A stretch of DNA of 64,000 bases. Source: Bradyrhizobium prioriisuperbiae. Lineage in GTDB: Bacteria > Pseudomonadota > Alphaproteobacteria > Rhizobiales > Xanthobacteraceae. The stretch's first letter is position 1; every line of letters starts with the position of its first letter. Shown piece by piece: positions 8,030 through 16,903 of the stretch. The translations under genes were made by a program, and so were the position numbers. The stretch spans positions 5,320,501-5,384,500 of the forward strand of contig NZ_CP135921.1 of assembly GCF_032397745.1 (NCBI RefSeq), written 5' to 3'. Under the pieces are notes generated by a model. It saw nothing but the letters and a program-made list of their open reading frames with translations, was not told the origin of the DNA and ran no database searches.

Positions 8030-9013
8030 ATGACTGTCCTGGTCACCGGCGGCGCCGGTTATATCGGCAGCCACGTGGTGCATGATCTGATCGACCGTGG
8101 CGAGCGTGTGGTTGTGCTTGACAATCTTGCGACCGGATTTCGCATCGCAGTGCCCGCCGAAGCGCCGCTCGTCGTTGGTGATGTCGGTGATGGCGCGCTC
8201 GTCGCCGACTTGATTGCCGAGCACGGCGTCAGCGCGGTGATGCATTTCGCGGCGTCCACGGTGGTGTCGGAATCCGTTGCCGATCCCGCTGCATATTACC
8301 GCAACAACACGATGGGTTCGCTGGCGCTGTTCGAGGCCGCAGTACGGGGCGGGGTGAAGCATGTCGTGTTCTCCTCCACTGCTGCGGTCTACGGTAATCC
8401 GGTGCAACAGCCGGTTGGCGAAGACGTGCGACCCGCGCCGTTGTCCCCCTATGGCACGTCGAAGCTGATGACCGAGACGATGCTGCGCGAAATCGCCGCC
8501 GCCGCCGGGCTCTCCTATGTGGTTCTGCGTTATTTCAACGTCGCAGGTGCTGATCCGAAGGGCCGCATCGGGCAGTCGAGCAGAATGGCGACACATCTCG
8601 TCAAGGCTGCGGTGCAGGCGGCGCTCGGATTGCGTGATCATCTCGATATGTTCGGCACCGATTATCCCACGCCGGATGGCACCTGCGTGCGCGACTATAT
8701 CCATGTCAGCGATCTGTCAGCGGCCCATCTTGCGGCGCTCACGTATTTGCGCGGCGGCCGCGAGAGCGTGACCCTGAATTGCGGCTATGGCCGCGGCTAT
8801 TCGGTTCGCGAGGTGATTGCGGCGGTGAAGCGCGTGTCCGGGGTGGACTTCCACGTCGCCGAGCGGCCGCGTCGACCGGGCGATCCTGCCGCTATCGTTG
8901 CCGACGCGCGCGCGATGCAGCGCGAATTGTCCTGGACTGCGGCCCATGATGACATCGACACCATCGTCTCCCATGCGCTGGCATGGGAGCGGCAGTTAAT
9001 GATGCAGGCATGA
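8030..9013 (+). CDS. galE: UDP-glucose 4-epimerase
   Basis: 327 residues from the ATG at 8030, with ribosome site AGCAGGA upstream; an upstream TTG-initiated extension is not supported. The NAD-binding motif GGAGYIGSH lies at 7-15, the catalytic SST at 115-117 and YGTSK (Tyr141, Lys145) complete the extended-SDR triad. It ends with the family phrase RRPGDPAAIVADA. It interconverts UDP-glucose and UDP-galactose in the cytoplasm, supplying the glycosyltransferases downstream. As first structural gene after the ops-like element, it opens the polysaccharide operon. Confidence 0.9.
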   Translation: MTVLVTGGAGYIGSHVVHDLIDRGERVVVLDNLATGFRIAVPAEAPLVVGDVGDGALVADLIAEHGVSAVMHFAASTVVSESVADPAAYYRNNTMGSLALFEAAVRGGVKHVVFSSTAAVYGNPVQQPVGEDVRPAPLSPYGTSKLMTETMLREIAAAAGLSYVVLRYFNVAGADPKGRIGQSSRMATHLVKAAVQAALGLRDHLDMFGTDYPTPDGTCVRDYIHVSDLSAAHLAALTYLRGGRESVTLNCGYGRGYSVREVIAAVKRVSGVDFHVAERPRRPGDPAAIVADARAMQRELSWTAAHDDIDTIVSHALAWERQLMMQA

Positions 9014-9179
9014 CAATGCCCATTCGGTGTCAAGCGTGCTGCTCGCGACCAACGACGGCCGGAACATGTTTGTTGTTCCGAAACGCCTGAAAATGACAAG
9101 CCTTGTAGATACGGCTCGCGATTCAACAGAGGCGCGGAATGGAATGCGCGTGCTTCCATCGGGCCCATACAATTCGGCG

Positions 9180-11105
9180 ATGGCAAAGCACAATTTTCAT
9201 CCAAACTATCGGCCCGACATCGACGGGCTGCGGGCGTTGGCCGTGCTCGCTGTCGTCGTATTCCACGCTTTCCCCGGTAAGTTGCGTGGTGGCTTTGTTG
9301 GCGTTGACGTATTTTTCGTGATTTCCGGTTTCTTGATCTCGACCATCATTTTCAAGAGCCTGGAACGCGGGAATTTCAGTTTTCTGGAATTCTACGTGCA
9401 TCGGGTTCGTAGAATTTTCCCGGCGCTTCTCGTTGTTCTGGCGGCGATGTGTGTTTTGGGCTGGCTATTCTTGCTGCCTGAAGAATACGAAATGCTGGGC
9501 AGGCACGTGGCGGCGGCTGCCGGCTTCGTTGAGAATTTTGTTTTGTGGAAGGAAGCCGGCTACTTCAATCCGGTGTCGGAACTGAAGCCGCTTACGCACC
9601 TGTGGTCGCTTGCGGTTGAAGAGCAGTTTTATCTTGCCTATCCGCTTTTGATCTGGATCGGCTGGCGATCGCGCTTCGGTATCCTGCCCGTTGTGAGCGC
9701 GCTCACTGCATTGTCGTTTTGTTTGAACATCGTCGAAATCGGCAGAGATCCTGTCGCGACGTTCTTTCTTCCCCACACTCGGCTATGGGAGCTGCTGTCT
9801 GGATCAATACTGGCCTACATCACCGCTTCTCGATCTGTCTCCGCTCGACCGACGATGGATGGTGCGATGTCTGTCGTGGGAGGATTGCTGCTCGTCGTAT
9901 CTGCGATAGTTATCGATCAAGACGACCGTTTTCCGGGCTGGCTCGCCCTGCTGCCGGTTGTTGGGGCGGTCTTGATCATTCGGGCTGGACCGGATGCCTG
10001 GCTCAACCGAAATATCCTGGCTCACCGCCTGATGATCTTTGTCGGCGTGATCAGTTATCCCCTTTACCTCTGGCACTGGCCTCTGCTTTCGTTCGCGCGC
10101 ATCGTGTATGGAGAAACGCCTTCTCCCCTGATCAGGATCATTCTGGTCTCGATCAGCTTTCTGCTCGCCTGGCTGACTTACAGCCTTATCGAGAGGCAGT
10201 TTCGTTTCGGTCGAAGCGCGATGTTGAAGGCCGCATTGCTCACGGGGCTGATGGTGGCTGTGGGGGCTTGCGGCCTGAGCCTGTGGCGATTCGACAACCG
10301 GGAGACGACGGCGAATCTCACTTCGGATTTTGATCATCGAAGGTTCTTCGGTTATATCAGCACGCACTTCGACGAGTGCGGCCCGCAAAAACTTCGCGAA
10401 GCAGCCGTTCGCTTTGAGGGAGTGAGACGTTGTGCTCAAACCAGAGCGGCGGAGAGGCGGACAGTCGCTATCGTCGGCGATAGTCACGCGGAGCATCTTT
10501 TCATAGGCGTTGCCGAAGAACTCGGCGCCTCGCAGAACGTCGTCTACTATCAATATCCTTGCGAGCCGTTCTTTGCCCAAAATGAAGATGCGCAATGCGG
10601 AGCGATGACGGAAGCGATTGAATATGTTGCGTCGAATCCGCTCATTCGCACCGTCGTCATTGCGGGCTATTGGGTCGGCCGATTTCAGCTCAAAGGGAAA
10701 ACTGACGCGGAATCGGCGGCGTTCTTCGAGCAGGGACTGGAGTCGACGTTCAAGAAGCTCTCGAACAAGGAAGTCTATATCGCGCTCGACGTGCCGAGTT
10801 TTCCATTTGATTCCAGAGGGTGCGTTTCGCGTCCAAATCCTCTCGGTTTGCATCGTTCGGAGCGTTGCGAGATGCCGCGAGCCGGCCATGAAGAAGCGAC
10901 AAAGATGTACCGTACTGCTTTGAAGCGGGTTGCCGGCAGGTTCCCCTCGGTGAGGGTTCTGGATCTTGCCAAGTATCTTTGCAACGACCAAACTTGCTCC
11001 ATGCGCAGAGGCGGCCTGCTGATGTACCGAGATGGAAGCCATCTTTCGGTCGAGGGATCAAAGTATGTCGGTGCGGAAATAGCGCGGGCCATCACGGAGC
11101 CCTGA
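9180..11105 (+). CDS. OafA-type membrane O-acyltransferase with SGNH domain
   Basis: 641 residues from the ATG at 9180; the open frame extends to 9027, but the family N-terminus YRPDIDGLRALAVLAVVVFH begins right after this Met. Residues 10-400 are the ten-segment acyltransferase-3 domain (PDIDGLRA, VGVDVFFVISGFLIS, LWSLAVEEQFYLAYP). Residues about 420-640 form a periplasmic SGNH domain, with GDSHAEHLF near 430 and DGSHLS near 617 providing the Ser and Asp/His. Such proteins move acyl groups, usually acetyl, across the membrane onto O-antigen or other glycans. The gene is clearly AT-richer than its flanks (26 G/C of 60 at 9301-9360), suggesting separate acquisition. Confidence 0.88.
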   Translation: MAKHNFHPNYRPDIDGLRALAVLAVVVFHAFPGKLRGGFVGVDVFFVISGFLISTIIFKSLERGNFSFLEFYVHRVRRIFPALLVVLAAMCVLGWLFLLPEEYEMLGRHVAAAAGFVENFVLWKEAGYFNPVSELKPLTHLWSLAVEEQFYLAYPLLIWIGWRSRFGILPVVSALTALSFCLNIVEIGRDPVATFFLPHTRLWELLSGSILAYITASRSVSARPTMDGAMSVVGGLLLVVSAIVIDQDDRFPGWLALLPVVGAVLIIRAGPDAWLNRNILAHRLMIFVGVISYPLYLWHWPLLSFARIVYGETPSPLIRIILVSISFLLAWLTYSLIERQFRFGRSAMLKAALLTGLMVAVGACGLSLWRFDNRETTANLTSDFDHRRFFGYISTHFDECGPQKLREAAVRFEGVRRCAQTRAAERRTVAIVGDSHAEHLFIGVAEELGASQNVVYYQYPCEPFFAQNEDAQCGAMTEAIEYVASNPLIRTVVIAGYWVGRFQLKGKTDAESAAFFEQGLESTFKKLSNKEVYIALDVPSFPFDSRGCVSRPNPLGLHRSERCEMPRAGHEEATKMYRTALKRVAGRFPSVRVLDLAKYLCNDQTCSMRRGGLLMYRDGSHLSVEGSKYVGAEIARAITEP

Positions 11106-11244
11106 CGTAATCCGTACATTGCGATCCTTACATTGCGTCTCCCGCAAACAGGGGGCGTCGATGATCTCAGTTTCTCCCGTCCAATCGTTTCGTTGTCGCC
11201 GCATGACCTCGTCGGGCGGCTGATTCCTCGTCGTCAAGGTGAAT

Positions 11245-12078
11245 ATGACTACAAAAATAGCTATCCGAATTATCAAGCCGCACTCCGAACGCAGCTTTGC
11301 TGCGGATGTTGCGAGCATCTGGGCGAACCGTGATCTGTTGCTGGTGCTTGCGCGCCGCGAGATCTCGATTCGTTATCGGCAGACCATAGTCGGACTGCTT
11401 TGGGTGGTCCTGCAGCCGCTGGTGACCACCGCGATCTTCACGACGGTGTTCGTTGTATTCGTGCGCATTCCCACCCAGGGAGAATCTTATCCGCTGTTTG
11501 CCTTTGCGGGTCTTGCGGTCTGGCAATATTTCAATCGTATCGTGATCGACGGCGGCAACAGCCTCGTCACCAATGCCGCGCTGATCACGAAAGTGTCGTT
11601 TCCACGGCTGATCATTCCGATGGTGTCGCCGCTGGCAGCTGCGGTGGATTGCATGATCGCGCTCCTCGCGCTGGTCGTGACGACTCTCTTGATGGGTGCA
11701 CATGTAAGCTGGACGGTGGTATTCGCGCCCGTGGTGGTTTTCGCGGTTGCGTTGTTCGGCTATGCCATCGCGCTCTGGCTTGCCCCATTGAATGCTGTTT
11801 ACCGCGATGTGGGAATTACTCTGCCGTTTGTCATGCAGGTTGCGATGTACATGAGTCCGATCGTCTATCCGTCGTCTCTGGTGCCCGAAAAGATTCGCTG
11901 GCTGTTCTCGCTAAATCCGATCGCAGTGATGGTAGATGCGATGCGCTGGGTGGTGCTCGGCACCAATGCGCCATCGCCGGCCGGACTTGCGGCCTTTGGT
12001 GTCATCACCGCGCTGTTGTTCTGGAGCGGCACGAGAGTGTTTCGACGCATGGAGGGCACTCTTGTCGACCAGATCTGA
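11245..12078 (+). CDS. wzm: ABC-2 type polysaccharide export permease
   Basis: 277 residues from the ATG at 11245 (a GTG at 11239 is possible); AAGG at 11236-11239 is the ribosome site. The sequence has the ABC-2 exporter pattern: an amphipathic start (ANRDLLLVLARREISIRYRQ), TVVGLLW-like opening of the first segment (TIVGLLWVVLQPLVTTAIF), six membrane segments, and PFVMQVAMYMSPIVYPSSLV. It forms the channel for undecaprenyl-linked glycan with the ATPase encoded next. The presence of this pair, and absence of wzx/wzy, means the glycan is finished in the cytoplasm before export. Confidence 0.9.
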   Translation: MTTKIAIRIIKPHSERSFAADVASIWANRDLLLVLARREISIRYRQTIVGLLWVVLQPLVTTAIFTTVFVVFVRIPTQGESYPLFAFAGLAVWQYFNRIVIDGGNSLVTNAALITKVSFPRLIIPMVSPLAAAVDCMIALLALVVTTLLMGAHVSWTVVFAPVVVFAVALFGYAIALWLAPLNAVYRDVGITLPFVMQVAMYMSPIVYPSSLVPEKIRWLFSLNPIAVMVDAMRWVVLGTNAPSPAGLAAFGVITALLFWSGTRVFRRMEGTLVDQI

Positions 12079-12174
12079 TTTCGTGATATCCCGTATGATC
12101 GATGCCATTGCTCGCCCGCACGGTTTTCGGCGTCGCCTGGAGTCGACGGTGAGGGTGGCGCAGGGGCTGCGACG

Positions 12175-13491
12175 ATGACGACGGCGATCGAGGTTCGAGG
12201 TCTCAGCAAGAAATACTTGCGTGGGGTCCATCGTGGTCAAAGGCAATTGCTGTCGCAGGTCATGACGCAGTGGGGCCGGCGCCTGATCGGCCGGCAAGCC
12301 GACATCGGGCACGTGCAACGCGCCGTCGAGCCGTTCTGGGCGCTCAGCGACGTGTCGTTTACCATCGAGCAAGGGCAGGTGGTCGGCATCATCGGACGCA
12401 ATGGATCGGGGAAGAGTACACTGCTCAAGATCATTGCCCAGATCACTTCGCCGACGGCGGGTGAGATTCGTCTGAACGGTCGCACTGGTACGCTGCTGGA
12501 AGTGGGCACCGGCTTTCACCCCGAATTGACCGGCCGCGAGAATGTATTTCTCAATGGCGCTATACTCGGCATGGGTCGTGCGGAGATTTCTCGCAAATTC
12601 GACGAGATCGTCGATTTTTCCGGTGTCGAAGCGTTCATCGATACGCCGGTGAAGCGCTATTCGAGCGGCATGCAAACCCGGCTTGCATTTTCGGTCGCGG
12701 CACATCTGGAGCCGGAAATCCTGATCGTCGACGAGGTGCTTGCCGTCGGCGACGCTGAGTTTCAGAAAAAGTGCCTCGGAAAGATGAACGAGGTTTCCAA
12801 GGTTGGCCGAACCGTATTGTTCGTCTCGCACAACATGAGCGCAGTCGATCAGCTGTGCAATCGCATCATCTGGCTCGAGGCCGGAAAGGTCGTCGAAGAT
12901 TCGACTGATACTTACGGGGTGTCGAGCCGATATCTGTTCGGCGGAAAGGACGGCTCCGTCAAAGGCGAGATTCGCGCACCTGAGGCGCCGGTTCTGGATA
13001 CGGAATTCTTCACATTCCGCTCGTTTCGCGTACGTGACGCCGACGGCAAGACGATTACCGGTCCGGTTCCCGCAAACATCGATGTTTATGTCGATGTGGG
13101 TCTGCATATGAAGAAGCTGCACCGTGCATTGTCGATAGGCTACGCGATTTCCAATGAAGCGGGTGAGACGGTTTATTGGACGATCATGACCGACGCGAAC
13201 GACGATATGGTTGCGGACATGCATGTCGGCGATCTGACGCTGACGACGAAGATACCGCCTCGATTTCTCAATCAAGGCTACTACAGGTTGGACTTCATGG
13301 CGGGCATTCACTATATCGGCTGGCTTGCCGAACCCGGCAAGACCGATCTTGCCGTATTTCTTCAGGTTGAGGGCGGTATGAGTGACTCCGCGTTCTGGCG
13401 TCACCATCGCCCCGGAATCGTTGCTCCCGTATTGCCCTGGAGCGTGGAGAAGGACGTCGAGCGTGCGGCGACAGGGGCGGTTGCCGGTTGA
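12175..13491 (+). CDS. wzt: Polysaccharide ABC transporter ATPase with Wzt C-terminal domain
   Basis: 438 residues. The ATPase half has Walker A GRNGSGKS at 74-81, signature YSSGMQTRLAF near 161, and Walker B EILIVDEV near 182. Residues about 285-435 form the extra beta-rich domain of Wzt proteins that read the chemical group capping the non-reducing end of the O-chain before export. The adjacent methyltransferase fusions could make such a cap. A 96-base gap separates it from wzm. It works with Wzm at the inner membrane. Confidence 0.92.
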   Translation: MTTAIEVRGLSKKYLRGVHRGQRQLLSQVMTQWGRRLIGRQADIGHVQRAVEPFWALSDVSFTIEQGQVVGIIGRNGSGKSTLLKIIAQITSPTAGEIRLNGRTGTLLEVGTGFHPELTGRENVFLNGAILGMGRAEISRKFDEIVDFSGVEAFIDTPVKRYSSGMQTRLAFSVAAHLEPEILIVDEVLAVGDAEFQKKCLGKMNEVSKVGRTVLFVSHNMSAVDQLCNRIIWLEAGKVVEDSTDTYGVSSRYLFGGKDGSVKGEIRAPEAPVLDTEFFTFRSFRVRDADGKTITGPVPANIDVYVDVGLHMKKLHRALSIGYAISNEAGETVYWTIMTDANDDMVADMHVGDLTLTTKIPPRFLNQGYYRLDFMAGIHYIGWLAEPGKTDLAVFLQVEGGMSDSAFWRHHRPGIVAPVLPWSVEKDVERAATGAVAG

Positions 13492-13726
13492 TTATGTCAG
13501 TCGGGGCGCCGCGCTGCTTTTTGCTTTCATGCCGCCCGGACAGCCGCCAGGAGTTTTCACGGGCCTGAATCCGATGGCGCGTGCGTAGTGCGGGCATCAG
13601 TCCAGCGCGACCCGTCATCGACGTCGGCGTCGTGCCCGATGGTGTCTAAAGCGTGTCGGCTGGTGATGCATGGAGTGGTCTTCAGTATGATTTTTGCAAT
13701 TGCCAGACAGGCAAGAGGAGCAGCGG

Positions 13727-15802
13727 ATGAGTGACGGTTCGGCGGCGATCGAGTTTTTTCGCCGCGTCAAACGCGTTGGTGCGCGCGTTTTTCGAAGGTT
13801 CGTCGTGGAGCCGTTGGGGCGTCGTGCGAATGTTGTGGAGACGTTCCCGCTGTCGACGCAAGGCGGGCGCGCTCCAAACTCCGATGCCATCTTTACCGTC
13901 CTGATTCCAACCCTGGACCGCGCGGTCACTCTTGCTCATACGATCAGGACCTGTCTTTCCCAGGACGATCAGAACCTGCGTGTGATCGTAAGCGACAATG
14001 CCTCCAGCGATAATACCGCCGAGGTTGTTGCGTTGTTCTCGGACGCGCGCTTGTCCTATGTCAATCCGGGCCGGCGCCTGGGGATGTCGGAGCATTGGGA
14101 GTTTGCCATCTCTCATGTGGGTGACGGGTACCTCACCGTACTGGGAGATGATGATGGGCTTCTGCCCAATGCGGTGCTCTCGGCGCGCCTGCTGATTGCA
14201 AGATACAATACCAAAGCGCTGACCTGGCAGAAGATCGAATATCACTGGCCCGATCATATCATTGCAGAGTTTCGCGATTGGCTGCAGGTTCCGCTCTCGA
14301 CTGATGTCGTGAAAACGAAAACGCGGGATGCGGTGAAGGATGTCATCGGTTTCCGGGCGTCCTACTCCAGATTGCCCTGCATCTACAATTCGTTCATTTC
14401 CACGGACTTGATCCGGGCTTACCGTACAAAAAACGATTCTGTGTTTTTCAGCGGTCTGGCTCCCGACGTATATTCGGCGTTCGCCATCGCGTCTCAGATC
14501 GAGGAATTCATTTTTTGTCAGAGGCCTCTGTCGATCAATGGTGCCAGCAGCAAGAGCAATGGTACCATTCAGACCGTCGGGGATCGGGAAGACCAGCTCG
14601 CGAAGAGCTTTTGGAAGGACACGAAATTCACGTTCGAGCCGGGGATTCCCGAATCCCATGTCGTTGAATTCTTCATCGTCGATGCCTTCCTGAAGGTCCG
14701 GAGAACGACCGGCTGCTTCAGCTCCGATATCGTAGATAATGAAATGCTGATCCGCTCGGTCGTCGGCTCGACATTCGGCGGATATATTCCAGTGGGTCGA
14801 CGCGAAGAGCGTCTCGGAGCCTTGAAGACCTACGCCGACTCCGTCGGGCTAAGAACGCTGTTCGATGATGTTTGTGATCGCGGGTCTCGAGCCGCGGCTA
14901 CGGCAGGGTTGCCGAAGCCGGGATACCATCATCCGCATTCGATCGTGTTCGACGCTTCGATGTTGGGGGTGAGAGATGTCCATGCGGCGACGCTACGCGC
15001 CGCCGAGGTTCTGGACTTGATGGTCGGGGAAGACGATCTCTTCAAACGTCTCCTGAAAACGCGCCGCCCTGATCTTGCGGTGGCTCTTTTTGCCCGGGCG
15101 AAGGCAGGGGTGCTGCGTCTTCATCTGGGATGCGGGGGCGTCTACCTTGACGGATATGTCAACGTCGATTTCCCTCAATCGGAACACAACGTCATGACGG
15201 TCAAGCCGGATGTGTTTTGTGATCTCACGGAGATAGACCTTCCCGAGCAATCCGTTGAGGAAGTCCGCCTGCATCATGTCTTTGAGCACCTCAATCGTGC
15301 GGTGGCGCTCGCATCCGTGATCAAATGGCATCGCTGGCTTCGCGTCGGAGGAAAGTTGCATGTCGAGACGCCTGATTTCGAGGCGTCGGTGCGAGACTTT
15401 CTCAACGCGGACGATATCCGGACGAAGATGCGCGCTATCCGGCATCTCGAAGGCGACCAGGCCGACGGATGGGCCTATCATGTCGGGCAATGGTTTCCCG
15501 AGCGTTTCGAACGCACGTTCAAGCAGTTTGGCTTCGACCAGACGGAAATTCGCCGGGAGGACTCCGGGCATACTCCGCCATTGCGAAATGTCGTCGCCAT
15601 TGGAACCAAAACAGTCTCCAGGTCTGCAAGGGAGCAGTATGAGGCTGGCTGCGAGTTGTTGAGAGATACCATGGTGGCCGACGAGGAAGCTCCGACGTGG
15701 GAGGTTTGGAAGAAGCAACTCGCTGGTGTTCTCGGGGCCGAGGCGGTGCCGGTCCCAACTCGTTTCCACCCGCAATCACATGATGAGCCGCTGAAGTCAT
15801 GA
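13727..15802 (+). CDS. Bifunctional GT2 glycosyltransferase - SAM methyltransferase fusion
   Basis: 691 residues from the ATG at 13727, which follows a strong AGAGGAG site. Residues about 55-290 are a GT2 glycosyltransferase (FTVLIPTLDRAVTLAHTI, VSDNASSDNT, then GDDDG as metal site). Residues about 455-640 are a class I methyltransferase (LRLHLGCGGVYLDGYVNVD, LHHVFEHL, LRVGGKLHVETPDF). A terminal sugar may thus be added and methylated by one protein, a likely chain-stop for a Wzt-read cap. This is inference from domain logic. It lies 235 bases after wzt; that gap holds TATGAT at 13686-13691 but no clear -35. Confidence 0.82.
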   Translation: MSDGSAAIEFFRRVKRVGARVFRRFVVEPLGRRANVVETFPLSTQGGRAPNSDAIFTVLIPTLDRAVTLAHTIRTCLSQDDQNLRVIVSDNASSDNTAEVVALFSDARLSYVNPGRRLGMSEHWEFAISHVGDGYLTVLGDDDGLLPNAVLSARLLIARYNTKALTWQKIEYHWPDHIIAEFRDWLQVPLSTDVVKTKTRDAVKDVIGFRASYSRLPCIYNSFISTDLIRAYRTKNDSVFFSGLAPDVYSAFAIASQIEEFIFCQRPLSINGASSKSNGTIQTVGDREDQLAKSFWKDTKFTFEPGIPESHVVEFFIVDAFLKVRRTTGCFSSDIVDNEMLIRSVVGSTFGGYIPVGRREERLGALKTYADSVGLRTLFDDVCDRGSRAAATAGLPKPGYHHPHSIVFDASMLGVRDVHAATLRAAEVLDLMVGEDDLFKRLLKTRRPDLAVALFARAKAGVLRLHLGCGGVYLDGYVNVDFPQSEHNVMTVKPDVFCDLTEIDLPEQSVEEVRLHHVFEHLNRAVALASVIKWHRWLRVGGKLHVETPDFEASVRDFLNADDIRTKMRAIRHLEGDQADGWAYHVGQWFPERFERTFKQFGFDQTEIRREDSGHTPPLRNVVAIGTKTVSRSAREQYEAGCELLRDTMVADEEAPTWEVWKKQLAGVLGAEAVPVPTRFHPQSHDEPLKS

Positions 15803-15899
15803 CGGGTGCTGTTTGGAGGGGCGGCTCAGGCCCCCGTCGATACGAGACGCTCCGGCCTGTTGGGACTCTCGTCCGTGGCCGCTGCCGGCAGTGCCTCCC

Positions 15900-16892
15900 A
15901 TGAGCCCGGTGCCCGACGTCAGCGTCGTGTTGTCAGTTCGCAACGGCGGAGCGGATCTGCCGAAAGCTGTTGCGACCATTCTGGAGCAGACCTTCGCCAA
16001 CTTCGAGTTGATTGCCATCGACAATGGGTCGGTGGACCAGACCGCGCAGTTTCTGGACGACATCACCGATCCACGCCTCCGTGTTTACCACCAGGCGGAC
16101 GCCGGACTGGCCAGCGCGCTGAACCGCGGCATTTCGCTGGCGCGGGGCCGTTATGTTGCCCGTCAGGATCATGACGATTGGGCGGACCGAACCAGGCTGG
16201 AGAAACAGGTCCGGTTCCTGGATCGGCATCCGGAGCATGGGCTGGTCGGCACCCGTGCGGAGATCTGGATCGGCGATCACCCCACCGGGCGATTTCACGA
16301 TCATCCAAGCGAAAACGGAGTGTTGCGCTTCGAGCTGCTGTTCAACAATCCGTTCGTGCACAGTTCGGTGATGATGCGGAGGACCGCGCTCGACCAGGTG
16401 GGAGTCTACACCACCGATCCCGCGCGGCAGCCACCGGAAGATTATGAACTGTGGTCGCGCATCGCGCGACGGTTTCGCGTCGCCAATTTGCCCGAACGCC
16501 TGACGATCTATCGTGAAGTTCCGACCAGCATGTCGCGTGCTGGAGCCCATCCGTTCAGGGCGCGCGTGATACGTATTTCGGCCGAAAATCTGGCCATAGC
16601 AACCGGGCGCTCGGCTCCTGAGCAGGTGCATGTCGACGTCGCCACGTTGATGCAGGGGGTACCTGAAGAGTTGTCGCAAGCCGCCGATATCGGGCAGATG
16701 TGCGAAGTCGTGACGGAAGCCGCCTCGAAGGTTTTCGAGGGGCAATTCGCGCGCGAGGATGCCGAACTGGTCGAGATGCGGCTCGAACTGTTGCGCCGGC
16801 GGTTCAGATTTCGGAGCCCTGCTTATCGGGTCGCGCGAGCGGCCGCTCGCCGGGTTTGGGGCGGCATGCGCCGGCTCAGGCTGTTCAATTGA
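15900..16892 (+). CDS. GT2 family glycosyltransferase
   Basis: 330 residues from the ATG at 15900; the open frame begins at 15813, but the GT2 core DVSVVLSVRNGGADLPKAV starts five residues after this Met. The nucleotide and metal motifs are IAIDNGSVDQT and RQDHDDWADR (DHD in the DxD place), with the acceptor-side PPEDYELWSRIARR near 180. The C-terminal 90 residues end in an Arg-rich amphipathic stretch that may dock on the membrane. It acts in the cytoplasm on the lipid-linked glycan; the sugar is unknown. The next gene follows by 11 bases. Confidence 0.85.
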   Translation: MSPVPDVSVVLSVRNGGADLPKAVATILEQTFANFELIAIDNGSVDQTAQFLDDITDPRLRVYHQADAGLASALNRGISLARGRYVARQDHDDWADRTRLEKQVRFLDRHPEHGLVGTRAEIWIGDHPTGRFHDHPSENGVLRFELLFNNPFVHSSVMMRRTALDQVGVYTTDPARQPPEDYELWSRIARRFRVANLPERLTIYREVPTSMSRAGAHPFRARVIRISAENLAIATGRSAPEQVHVDVATLMQGVPEELSQAADIGQMCEVVTEAASKVFEGQFAREDAELVEMRLELLRRRFRFRSPAYRVARAAARRVWGGMRRLRLFN

Positions 16893-16903
16893 CGAGGCCG
16901 AAC

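Noticed and set aside
12095..12178. 27-codon frame between wzm and wzt overlapping wzt by ATGA
   Set aside because: No ribosome site and Arg-rich composition; the overlap can be chance. Kept only as a note.
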